DNA of 64,000 nucleotides from Anagrus nilaparvatae (Eukaryota > Arthropoda > Insecta > Hymenoptera > Mymaridae). The stretch lies in NCBI GenBank assembly GCA_022575985.1, contig JAKSXM010000278.1, forward strand, positions 248,001 to 312,000, read 5' to 3'. The position numbers and the translations under genes are program-made. This document shows, piece by piece, positions 1-9,959 of this stretch. The notes below the pieces were generated by a model that saw only the letters and a program-made list of their open reading frames with translations, was not told the origin of the DNA and did no database searches. Each line of letters opens with the position of its first letter. Position 1 is the first letter of the stretch.

Positions 1-1298
1 ACGTATTTTGAAAAAAATTTTTGTCCTTCCCACTAATTGTCGGTATTAGCCAACCTCTTGAGAGCTACCCTGGGCTTGTGCGACCCCTAAATCGTTCTCA
101 AATGAGCTAAAAATTGGTATGCGATCATCTTGTCACCTAAAATTCAATATACTTTAGGAAGAACATTTTTGGCACTTTTTTTTTGTGAACAACCCTAATA
201 TACATAGCATATAACCCTGCTATAGTGTCTAATTTCTAGGACCAGAAGGCCCATTCAGGTAAACTGAGGGTATGAAGGATGTTTTCTCAACTACCACAAC
301 CTGTTTTGAAAGTTAGAAGCAATTCGTATTTCCTAAACAGTTGACAATCCCCTTGTTATCTTCAATAAAAACCCATAAAAAATTTTAGTTTTTTTGAAAT
401 TTTGACGGTTTCCGTGGCTCAAATTTACTGTAACTGGGCTCATTTTGAAGGGCTTTGATAGATAAAAAACATATAAATTTTCCAGAGAGATAATTTTTGA
501 TATAGCAAAATAATTGAATTTTAAAGTAAAATTTTAGTCCTCAGCATTTTTGAATTTAAGGATTCCTAAAGTAGGAATAATTATTTTTTGAGTTTTGTGT
601 GTGAAAAAGGTATCAAGCACAAATCTTTCAAGAGTATATAGACCTGTTTTGGTACCAAAGAACCAGAGATATGAATTTTTGACAGATTTTTGAAAAAAAA
701 AGAGAGAAAAAACACGTTTTTGCCCCCCCTCTGCCCCATGAAATGCAGCTGGGAGCAAAATTCCAACGGGAAACTTATTATTTTTTTGTGTATAAACAAT
801 CTGTAAAAGGTTATTTTATAGATATCATTCTGGTGCAGATTTTCCCCTAATATTCCGGGATGCTCTTTAAGGCCGATCCAATGACCTGACCTGCCCACCA
901 TTGCTGTATTAGCAAAGAAAGACTCGTACTAATATCTGAAATTGTTTGAAATTTTTTGCATTAAAAAATAAAAAAAAACAACAATTTTTTCTTCTTGGAC
1001 GTAGTGCTTGCTTCATTTTTTTCCATATGAAAGTACTAAAATATCTAGAATTATCGTTTTTTTACTCGTTATCTCTAATCCAATACTTAATTTTTCGAAA
1101 TTTTTTGCATAAAAAATTTTAGTATAGGCCTGGAGTATACTTTTATTTGCGATATTTTTTGAAAGCATCTCCATGGAATTTTACGACGGTAATTTTAGTT
1201 TTTGGGGTCGCTGATTCCAAATCCGAATTCTGTTTTGACCTAACGTGGTCCAATTTTGCGTAATTGCCCATTTAAGGTCATTTTTAACGTTTTCTTGC
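1..1298. repeat. Non-coding AT-rich repeat
   Basis: I see no credible gene here. The text is AT-rich with many homopolymers, and the open frames it contains are short and low in complexity. Phrases recur elsewhere: the 'gtactaatatctga' and 'atatctagaattat...ctcgttatctc' wording at 925-1080 returns at 19.9-20.45 kb and 23.57-23.77 kb. The 'ggtcgctga' wording near 1205 returns near 53.31 kb. A run of T ends the block at about 1299-1320 and could be the tail of a minus-strand insertion. I infer a diverged dispersed repeat. Confidence 0.5.
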
Positions 1299-1318
1299 CA
1301 TTTTTTTTTTTTTTTTTT

Positions 1319-1460
1319 TTTAAGTTTCACTTAAAATAATTTAAGAAAATACAATATTATTTAAAATGTTTTAAAATAATTGATATGGAAATAGTACTTG
1401 TATATGATATAATATATAATAAAACTGAATGTAATAAAAGTAAAATAATTAATATTGGAA

Positions 1461-1464
<4 letters not shown>
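1319..1464. repeat. Repeat F, left part of split copy
   Basis: This block matches 51291-51446 closely and in order, and the match resumes at 6496 on the far side of LINE-1. It is the left half of a dispersed repeat (called F here) split by LINE-1. The last 14 bases (1451-1464) are the left target-site duplication. No coding potential is visible. Confidence 0.8.
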
Positions 1465-1495
<31 letters not shown>

Positions 1496-1776
1496 GGAAA
1501 TATGTGAATCTTACATCAGCCATGGAGTGTTTGCGGGCCTTAAAGACCCGCAAATTTCCATGACCGCCCAGTTGCACAAAGTGCACAACTGGGAGACCAC
1601 CGACGAACGCGGTCGCCGGCTACGCCCCAGATTCTTACTGGATAAACACACTTTAAACCCCCCGCGCTTGTTTGTCCCAAACCGGAACTCCCTTTTCAGG
1701 TATAACTTCAGTTTGGGACGCGCAGCCTAGGCAGCTGGCCGCTGCCTTCCCCCCTGCCTAGGGACAGGAGAGCTCT

Positions 1777-3651
1777 CTACGATAGAAAGCCCTCCTCTTT
1801 CTTCTTCAGCAAGGTGGCCCTCACGTAATCTGCTACTTTGTTCCAGTTTTCGGAACTCCATAGCATTTCCGGGACCACCGTCTCCGGCCTCCAAATCGGG
1901 AAGGGCGGGCGCCCCTCCGCGTAGCGCACACATTCGAAGAATGTGTGCTCTACTGTATCATCCACGCCCGGACAGTGCAAGCACTCCTTTGTTGCCACCT
2001 TTTGCCAGTGCTCCAACATGACACGGAAATATCCGTGTCCAGTTAGGAACTGGGTGAGGTAGAAATCTACCTCCCCATGCTGTCGTCCCATCCATGCCTG
2101 CAGATCTGAGATCAGCCTGCGCGTCCATTGGGCATTTTCCTCTTCGTCTCTTTTCCATCGTTTCTGCCATTCTTCCATAGAGTTGGAGCGAGCGCGAGTG
2201 GATGCCACTTCGCGCTCATCTACGCTCTCGTAGATGAATTTCCGCTCCAACGCTAGCAGGTCGATGGGTATCACCGAGGCGACAACCTGGATCGCCTCTA
2301 GAGATACCGTGTGATATCCGCAGGCGATCCTCACTGCCGCTTGCCTCTGTACAGACGATATCTTATGTCTGTACTTGGCAATTTCTGTGGTCTTCGCCAA
2401 GACTTCTGATCCGTAAAGCAGGACAGAGTTGACGACTGACATCAGGAGCCTTCGCTTCCCTGGTTTGGGTCCCCCAATGTTGGCCATGAGCCTTGACAGG
2501 GAGGATGCGACCGACGCTGCCTTTTCACACGACCTCTGAAATTGCTCCCAGAAGGTCAGCTTGTTATCAAGCTGAACTCCCAGGTATTTCACCGATGTTC
2601 TGGTTCGGATCGTGTGAGGGTTTCCGCCGTCGTCGATAATTACATCGAAGTCGGTGGGAACCCTTCGACGGGTCAGCAGTACAATCTCCGTTTTTGGGAT
2701 CGCAAGCTGGAGCCCGTGATCGCCCATCCAGAGGTTGATCCGTCTCATAACTAGATTCAACCTCTCCTGGGTCACTTCCATGTCCCTGCCAGTTATGGTC
2801 AGGGCCACGTCGTCGGCGTACCCGATCAGGGAAACTCCTTCCGGGAGGTGGACGCGCAACAAGCCATCGTAAAAGGCATTCCACAGGTCCGGTCCAAGAA
2901 CCGAGCCCTGCGCGATGCCTGCACTCAAAACCCTTTCACGCCTTCCATCGAGCGTGTCGTAGAGCAGTCTCCGGTCCCGCAGGTAATCCTTTAGTACGTT
3001 AGCCAGATAGCTGGGTATCTGGAAATCGTACTCGAGAGACCGGATCATGTCATCCCACCTGGCCGAGTTGAAAGCGTTTTTGACGTCCAGCGTTACCAGA
3101 AGGACGTCCTTGCGAATTGCAGGCCGCTTTTCCCTCTCAGCCTTTACGTTATCCACGACACGCCGGATGGCGTCTATCGTGGAATGCCCTTCACGAAAGC
3201 CATGCTGCTCCTCGGAAAGACCACCGCCCTCCTCGATTGCCCTTCTGAGCCTTGCCCGGAGCATACTCTCCATCACCTTACCAATGGTATTTAACATACA
3301 CAAAGGTCTGTAAGATGATGGAGAGTCCGGGGCTCCCCCCTTGCACTTGTTCAAGAGCACGAGACGTGCCACCTTCCACTGCTTTGGGAACACTCCAGCC
3401 ACCAAACACGCATTGAACATGTTTAACAGGATACCAGGGATTACTTTAACCGCTCTTTTGAGCACTTCCGCTGGTATCCCGTCCGGCCCCGGCGCCTTAC
3501 CATTTTTCATGGCCTTTATTGCCTTGACCATCTCGCCTTCGCTGAACAGCGGCACTTCCTCCCTGGGTATCACCTCAACCGGGTTTTCCCGGATGGGCCT
3601 TTCAGTGAAGAGAGCACCGACGATCCGTTCAGTCGACGCCGCCTCTATCAT
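1777..3651 (-). pseudogene. LINE-1 ORF2 part 2, reverse transcriptase
   Basis: This is the C-terminal 624 residues of ORF2. RT motifs are in order: SSYRPLCMLNTIGK, the A motif LDVKNAFNS, the B motif QGSVLGP, the C motif GYADDVALT, the D region LQLAIPKTE and the E region VKYLGVQLD. Near the end, CLHCPGVDDTVEHTFFEC is the C-terminal CCHC typical of the R1 and I groups. The link to the endonuclease is broken twice: a TAG near 3899 and a one-base frameshift near 3655-3665. LINE-2 is intact at both places. The catalytic core itself is undamaged. The last codons overlap the 3' UTR start near 1777. Confidence 0.92.
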
Positions 3652-3888
3652 TTTTTGGACCCCCGGTTTAACTTGCCCATTACGACTTTGTAACCTAGGC
3701 CCCAGGGGTCCTTGTTTACATCATCGCGTAATGAACACAGACATCGGGCCTTGCTTTGACGGATGGCCTTGGCCAGCCGGTGTTTGGCGTCCTTGTGTTC
3801 CTGAGAAAGCACGGCAGCCTCAGGTCTGTCCCGCGCTCTTTGCGCCTTTCGTCGTGTCCTGTGGCATTCCTTCCGGAGCTCAGCTATT

Positions 3889-4781
3889 TCGGGAGTCTAC
3901 CAGTACACTGGCTTTCTCCCTTTCCAGGGCCTGCGGCGAGGCGTCGAGGCATCACAAGCCCCGCATAATAGAGACGTTACTTTCTTAACTAAGATTTCAG
4001 CCTCATGGGGACTTGTGGCCCCTCCATGCCAAGTAGGGATGGACGGTGACTGGATTCGAAGATACTTTTCGAATCTATCTTCGTCCATTTTTGGAACGTT
4101 CCAACCCAGGGGGTGCCTCCTGTACGGAGGTCGTTTTGAGTTTCCTTCCAATACCCGGAAGGCGATGTAATGATGATCACTACCATTGTATTGATCATCC
4201 ATCACCCTCCAGTCGCCTATTCTCCCGGACGCAGCTTCTGTAGCGAAGGTTATGTCCGGGATAGAGACACCCCAACCCGGCCTCTCGTAGGTAGGCCTGT
4301 TGCCTCTATTCTGGACCACTAGTTTGCACCTAGTGGCCATTTCAAGCACCATTCGTCCCCTGGGATTAGTCGTTGGCATCCCCCATTCCAGAGCCCTGGC
4401 GTTGAAGTCTCCACCAAGGATGACGCGACCAGTCACCATTCGGACCGTGTTCTCGATGCTTTCCAGCTTTGTAGCCAGCTCTGCCGAGTTGTCGTTTGGG
4501 GAGAGATAGCAACTTATATAAGTTGTCTCCCCGCACTTGGCCCAGACGTGGCAATTCCCTTTCCCTTGTTGGGTAAGGGACGTTTGGGCTCTGCCTCGAA
4601 GCCATTTGGCGCAGCAGCCAGTGTCATCGGAAAGCCAGTACTTGTGGTTCATGTTGTAATACTGCTCGCTTAGTAAGAGGATATTTGCATCCTCTTCGCG
4701 AGCAATTTGATCCAACAATGCACCAGCTTCCCGTGCGTGTCGCATGTTCCCTTGGAGAACCTTGATCATTTCCGATGACAC
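3889..4781 (-). pseudogene. LINE-1 ORF2 part 1, APE-type endonuclease
   Basis: This is the N-terminal part of ORF2, the apurinic-like endonuclease that nicks target DNA. Catalytic landmarks are all present: the Asn in LQGN, Glu in LLLSEQY, Asp and Asn in GGDFNARALEWG, and the SDHH motif. The frame ends at a TAG at about 3898-3900 (minus-strand sense), where LINE-2 reads TGG (Trp) in an otherwise identical stretch, so one G-to-A transition made the stop. Downstream the same frame continues towards the RT domain. Before that stop, the protein is colinear with the start of the LINE-2 frame. Confidence 0.9.
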
Positions 4782-4856
4782 CTGCTTCTCGCCACAGCCA
4801 GAGCCTCCCGGTAGCTGGGGCAGTTTCCCTCACCAGGATAGTGCTCCGTCGAGCAC

Positions 4857-6470
4857 TTATCCTTTCTGGACGTGCAAAGGAAGCTCTTTGTCACATTCCG
4901 TCCTTTTGTGGCCATTTTCGCCGCATTTAAGGCACGCCTTACTTCTGTCTGGGCCTTTACAGACATATTGACTATGCCCATAGCCCAGACATTTGAAGTA
5001 GCGTCGAGCATCCGCACGGAGGCGCACTCTGCTTGATGCCCAGCCAATCTGGATTTTGCCCTTTTTGGCCAGGCGCAAAGCGTCGGCCTCAAGCAGGTCT
5101 ACCACAGCCATCTGGCTTGCTGTACCTTTGGTTTTGAAAATGGTGACCTGGAATAGGTCGCCATTTTCAAGACCTACAGCCTTGGCGACAGCTGCCTGAA
5201 TCTCTTGCTCATTAGTGACCCCATCCAAATCTCGAATTTCGAGTTTTAGAGTGGGTATCATGTCACGAACATTTGACTCAGGGCCCGTGACTGCCTTAAC
5301 TGCTTCTTCAAGCTTTTGCCTGTCCTCAATGGCCTCCAGTTCTATAAGGACGCTGCCGTTCTGCGTTTTCCTTATCCGGTGGACCCTTGTGCCGGACTCT
5401 TCGAGGTTCACGCTCCTCTTTAATTCAAGGAGCGTTTCCTCGTAGCTTTTTCCCGCCGCCGGAGTAATCTGGAAGGCTTCCTTCCTTCCCCTAAACCTGC
5501 GTTTCCGCCTCGGTTTTTGAGGTTCCTCCAATTTGAGCTTTTCGCTCTGCTGCTTCGCTTTCGGCTTTTTCCTCTTTGCCTTCTTCTTGGCTTCTTCCCA
5601 TTTCTCTTGGGGTTTTCCCTGTTCCTGCTGCTGCTGCTGCTGTACCACCTGCTGGTCAGACTTTTCAGTCTGAACAACTTGGCCGGTTTGCGGGCCCCTT
5701 GTTTGCTGTGATTTGGCAGCCGCTAACCTTTCTTTCTTCTGCCTTTTCTTTTCCGCCTTATTCTTGTGCCTTTTCCTCCCGTCGTTGGGATTGTCCGACT
5801 TCTCCCCGTCCGGCAGCTGAGGCTTTGGCTGCTGCATGTCCTTGCGCTGTTGGCTCTGCGCTCTCACTTGTTGCAGCAGCTGCTGCCTCTTCTCCTTTTC
5901 CTGACGTTGTTTTTCCTGCCTTTGACGCAGCCTACTTTCTGCCTCTTTAGATTTCTCTATTGAGAGCACTAGTATCTTTTCAGGCTTCGTCGACTTCCCG
6001 TTCTGACCTCGATCATGGGGAGTTTTTTTGGTAGCATGCCTCAATTCTGGAGAGCTATCCGAAAAAGAAGACGATCGGACTCTCTTTGCCGAATTTCTGT
6101 CGGCTACCTTTTTGATAGCAGACTCCATCACTTTGGTTTCTCCTTCCAGTCTCTCCCTTATCAGCTCAAGCTGTACAAGGACGTTACCAAATAGAGTGAC
6201 GCCATTTTTTAGTGGCATGCCGCAGTTCTTTTGTTTCGTTGTTTGCTGCGACATGCTCTCATATGCATCCTTCATTTCAGCGTGGTGTTTTTCCATTGCC
6301 TGGACGGCTTCCTTCATCACAGCTATGTGGTGAAGAAAGGCGGCTGGCTTTTCCTGCGCTGCTTCGAAACCTTCATGAAGGCTGCCATCGCTGCCTGCTA
6401 TGCATTTAAATTGGTCAGCATAGCTCTCTCGTTTTGCATCTGCCATCCCCTGAGTAGATTCTACCTGCAT
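4857..6470 (-). CDS. LINE-1 ORF1, gag-like RNA-binding protein
   Basis: A 537-residue open frame encodes the nucleic-acid-binding ORF1 protein that coats LINE RNA. The N-terminal third is helical with little Cys. The middle (about residues 130-330) is a long K/E/Q/R-rich, polyglutamine-containing linker, probably coiled coil. About residues 340-470 form a conserved domain shared with the frame at 53538-53942 (motif KTQNGSVLIEL and the same spacing). The C-terminus has CCHC knuckles: CLKCGENGHKRTEC is intact, while the one before it reads YFKCLGYGHSQYVC, with Tyr in place of the first Cys. That is one G-to-A change (TGC to TAC). The frame ends 76 bp before the endonuclease start. I cannot tell whether residue 1 is the original start, because the element may be 5' truncated. 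Confidence 0.88.
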   Translation of the reverse strand: MQVESTQGMADAKRESYADQFKCIAGSDGSLHEGFEAAQEKPAAFLHHIAVMKEAVQAMEKHHAEMKDAYESMSQQTTKQKNCGMPLKNGVTLFGNVLVQLELIRERLEGETKVMESAIKKVADRNSAKRVRSSSFSDSSPELRHATKKTPHDRGQNGKSTKPEKILVLSIEKSKEAESRLRQRQEKQRQEKEKRQQLLQQVRAQSQQRKDMQQPKPQLPDGEKSDNPNDGRKRHKNKAEKKRQKKERLAAAKSQQTRGPQTGQVVQTEKSDQQVVQQQQQQEQGKPQEKWEEAKKKAKRKKPKAKQQSEKLKLEEPQKPRRKRRFRGRKEAFQITPAAGKSYEETLLELKRSVNLEESGTRVHRIRKTQNGSVLIELEAIEDRQKLEEAVKAVTGPESNVRDMIPTLKLEIRDLDGVTNEQEIQAAVAKAVGLENGDLFQVTIFKTKGTASQMAVVDLLEADALRLAKKGKIQIGWASSRVRLRADARRYFKCLGYGHSQYVCKGPDRSKACLKCGENGHKRTECDKELPLHVQKG

Positions 6471-6495
6471 TAGTTTTACTTGTTCTCCTTGACCA

Positions 6496-6780
6496 AATAT
6501 TAGAACATTAGTTGTATAATAAAATTTATATATTTATTTTATAAATCTAGTTAGAAAATTTGAGAGTGAATAAATGAAAAAGTTTTATAATAAATAAAAT
6601 TTCTATATTAAATTATTTTATAAAATTAAAATTTTTAAGAAGATATGTTTCTGTGTTTTTCCGTTGGATCTTTGTTGTAGAAATTTGTTTCATATTGGAT
6701 GATGCTGGTTTTATCTGAAATGAATCTATATAAATTAGTTTTGAAAACCCCCGAGACAATAAATACCCAAGACTTGGAGT
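6496..6780. repeat. Repeat F, right part of split copy
   Basis: This continues repeat F after LINE-1. It aligns with 51433-51735, including the distinctive 'ttggatctttgttgtagaaatttg' and 'catattggatgatgctgg' wording near 6665-6710 and 51600-51650, and a run of C near 6750. Small substitutions and short indels separate the copies. No protein is visible. Confidence 0.8.
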
Positions 6781-6789
6781 ACGTGGGGA

Positions 6790-7810
6790 TAAGTGGGAGG
6801 TTTTAAAATTTTAAAATTTTGTTAATTTTGAATGGAAAACGGGTTTAAAATTGATAAATTTTATAAATTTTTAAGTAATTTGATTTATACAATAGTAATG
6901 TATTGAATGTGTTGGAAAAATCGTTCAATTTTTACATATATTATGGTTAAAAGGGTTTAAAATTTATAAATTTTGTATAGTTTTTTGTATAATTTGTCTT
7001 ATTTATTGAAAAAAAATTCTTCAAAAATTCTGGCAATTATTATGGATTAAAGGGTTTAAAATTTATAAATTTTATATGATTTCTATTTAATTTTATTTAT
7101 AGGATAGTAAATTATTGGAAATATTGAAAAAAATCATTCAATTTTTGTAATTTTTATAGATTAAGGGGTTTAAAATTGTAATTTGTAATTTTGGTTTGTA
7201 ATTTTCTATGATTTTTATTTTATATGGTTTATGAAATAGTAGTTTATTGAAAGTTTTGGAAAAATCATTCAATTTTGTAAATGTTAAGGGTTTAAAATTG
7301 ATAAAATTTATAAAATTTTTATTAATTTAATTTGTAAAATAGTTATTTATTGAAAATATTTGAAAAATCATTCAGTTTTTCCAATTATTATAGGTTAAAT
7401 GGTTTAAAATTGCTGGATTTTATGAGATTTTTATATATTTTAGTTTATAAACGCGGTAGTTTTTCAAAAATATTTGGTGAATCATTCAATTTTTATAATA
7501 TTTTTGTATTTTGGTTTATAGAAATGTTAATTTTTCAAAAACCTTAGGTAAATCATTCAATTTTTATAGATATTTTATTTTAAATAGTTTAAAATTAGTA
7601 AATTTTATAGGATTTTTATGTATTTTGTTCATAAAAATGGTAATTTTTCAAAAATATTCAGTAAATCATTCAATTTTTATAGATATTATAGTTTATATTG
7701 TTTAAAATTAGTATATTTTATAATATTTTTATGTATTTTGTTCATAAAAAATGGTAATTTTTTCAAAAATATTGGGTAAATTATTCAATTATTTTAGTTA
7801 TTCTTATTTG
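6790..7810. repeat. Degenerate AT-rich tandem repeat, about 110-130 bp
   Basis: The phrases 'aaatcattcaattttt' (near 7130, 7263, 7366, 7475, 7550 and 7663) and 'ggtttaaaattgataaatttta' recur about every 75-130 bp. Units are diverged and vary in length. Similar wording follows the second F copy at 51.75-52.40 kb and appears at 17.69-17.96 kb, so the tandem field belongs to the F repeat family. Small open frames inside it are low complexity and not credible. Confidence 0.7.
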
Positions 7811-8164
7811 ATTTCTTTAAAAATGATACATCTTGTATTACTTTTGATCTAAAACTACTGCTTTATTAGAAATATTGGTAGGAATTGTTAAAAAAATTTA
7901 ATTCAAAGCGTTAAAACCAATAAGCCGTTGAAATTATAAAAATATGGGTATAATGTGTTATTTTATTTTAAATTAGATTTCCCGATTTTTGCCTAGGTTT
8001 TTGCCGTTTTCAAGTCAATTTTTATAAATAAACTTAAAAAATGGTTAAATTTAGTTAAAAGTATTGTTGGGGTAAGTTAATTGTGTGCTTTTTTTAGGGT
8101 TGGTATGCTGATGGGATCATAGTATTTACTTAAAAATATTTATTTTTGTGTTGATTTTAATATA

Positions 8165-8815
8165 AAAATTTTGGTCCAGAAATTTAGTATAATAGTTCCA
8201 ATTTTGGGAAAATTATTAATGGGAATGGTTTTTAATTTATTAAAATAATGGTTGGGAAGCTGATCAAATCATAAATTTTAGGTAGAAAATGTTATTTTTA
8301 TTTTATTTTAGTTTTTTTCAATTTTTGTCCAGAAATTTGCCATATTAGGTCCAATTTTGAAAAAAATATTGATGGAAATGGTTTTAATCTGTAAAAATAG
8401 TAGTTGGGAAGCTGATCAAAGCATAAATTTTAGGTAGAAAATCTTATTTTTATTTTACTTTAGTTTTTTCAATTTTTGCCCAGAAATTTGCCATAATAGG
8501 TCCAATTTTGAAAAAATATTGATGGAAATGGTTTTAATCTGTAAAAATAGTAGTTGGGAAGCTGATCAAAGCATAAATTTTAGGTAGAAAATCTTATTTT
8601 TATTTTATTTTAGTTTTTTCAATTTTTGCCCAGAAATTTGCCATAATAGGTCCAATTTTGAAAAAATATTGATGGAAATGGTTTTAATCTGTAAAAATAG
8701 TAATTGGGAAGCTGATTAAAGTATGAATTTTTGGCAGAAAATCTTATTTTTGTTTTATTTTGGGAATTTTAATTTTTGCCTAAAAATTGACCTAATCGGC
8801 TCAATTTTGAAATTA
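8165..8815. repeat. Tandem repeat, about 151-bp unit, four copies
   Basis: A unit holding 'caatttttgcccagaaatttgcc', 'ggtccaattttg', 'gttttaatctg' and 'gttgggaagctgatcaaa' repeats with a period of about 150-152 bp. Units begin near 8169, 8319, 8469 and 8620, and a diverged partial follows near 8771. The middle two are almost identical, so they expanded recently. No gene is visible. Confidence 0.85.
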
Positions 8816-8819
8816 TAGG

Positions 8820-9365
8820 GTTAATTACGATATTTTATTTAAAAAAAGGTGTATTTTAATGTATGGCTATTAAAGATTATAAATTTGAAACTTTTTACTA
8901 TTTGGACTTATTTAAATTTATTTGGGGTTCGCGGTTAATTTTAAGTTGGTTATAAAGCTTACCAGGTTACCGGCTCGGTTTTTGTATTTGTTAGTCAACT
9001 GTTATAGCTTTGAAAGCATGTTCAGTTTGTTTATGTGCGTGTTTATTTCGTTATTACTTGAAGAATTTTGTAAAAAAAATTTGGAATTTTGGGTAAGAAT
9101 ATTTTAATTTATGTATTATGTTAGATTTATTAATGAATTTAATGTGTTTTATTTATAAAATGTAGTAATTTGTGATATTATGTTACTTGGTGAACTTAGG
9201 TTATGTATTTGTTGTTTTGGATTACGTATGTGTTGGTATACGTGAGTGTTGGTGTAACGGTAAATGAATGTATATGTTATGGTTAAATATTTTATTAAGT
9301 GTTCACTGTTTCTATATTTTTACAATTTATTGCGTTGTAATTATAACTTTTTGTTATAGCGCTTG
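8820..9365. other. AT-rich stretch without clear gene
   Basis: Nothing convincing lies here. A 61-residue open frame at 8922-9107 (plus) is hydrophobic and has no recognisable motif or codon bias. I regard it as chance. Confidence 0.4.
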
Positions 9366-9945
9366 GTGGGTAATTTTATGTTTGCGGTTAATGGACAATT
9401 TTTATACTTGCGGTTTATGGACAATTTTATATTAGCGGTTGGTGGACAATTTTATGCTAATGATTACTGGACAATTTTATACTAATGGTTAGTGGACAAT
9501 TTTATACTAGCGGTTGGTGAACAATTCTATGCTGGCGATTGGTGGACAATTTTATATTAACGGTTGGTGGACAATTTTATACTGGCGGTTGGTGGACAAT
9601 TCTATACTGGCGGTTGGTGGACAATTCTATACTGGCGGTTGGTGGACAATTTTATACTAGCGGTTGGTGGACAATTTTATATTAACGGTTGGTGGACAAT
9701 TTTATATTAACGGTTGGTGGACAATTTTATACTGGCGGTTGGTGGACAATTCTATACTGGCGGTTGGTGGACAATTCTATACTGGCGGTTGGTGGACAAT
9801 TTTATACTAGCGGTTGAGGGACAATTTTATATTAACGGTTAGTGGGCAATTTTGTACTGGCGGTTGGTGAACAATTTTTAGTGGACAATTTTGTATTGGC
9901 GGTTGGTGAACAATTTTTAGTGGACAATTTTGTATTGGCGGTTGG
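9366..9945 (+). repeat. 25-bp minisatellite
   Basis: A 25-bp unit, roughly cggttggtggacaatttt plus atactgg, repeats about 23 times. Variation is concentrated at a few positions (tttta or tccta; actgg, actag or attaa), and higher-order blocks of three variants recur. The last units (after about 9850) are shortened. G is strongly enriched over C on the plus strand. Confidence 0.95.
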
Positions 9946-9959
9946 TGATTTGTTTAAAG

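Larger units (their letters stand above)
1465..6495 (-). mobile_element. LINE-1, R1-clade-like non-LTR retrotransposon
   Basis: A 5.0 kb minus-strand retrotransposon holds a zinc-knuckle ORF1, an APE endonuclease and a reverse transcriptase. On the plus strand its poly(A) tail appears as the T run at 1465-1492. Direct repeats of 14 bases, aatattggaacatt (1451-1464) and aatattagaacatt (6496-6509), differ at one base and are the target-site duplication. The uninterrupted paralogue at 51433-51446 confirms the boundaries. Only about 25 bp precede the ORF1 start, so the copy is probably slightly 5' truncated. Domain order (three-part ORF1, APE, RT, C-terminal CCHC) fits the R1 clade (R1/TRAS/Waldo-type). 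ORF2 carries a stop and a frameshift, so the copy is dead. It is far more GC-rich than its surroundings. Confidence 0.93.

Noticed and set aside
3341..3988. Long plus-strand open frame (215 residues) opposite LINE-1 RT, and similar ones near 42.5-43.5 kb
   Set aside because: They are antisense shadows of the GC-rich ORF2 and repeat identically in LINE-2. No independent motif.
9366..9945. Possible CRISPR-like array
   Set aside because: Direct tandem units without unique spacers, in a eukaryotic retroelement-rich context.
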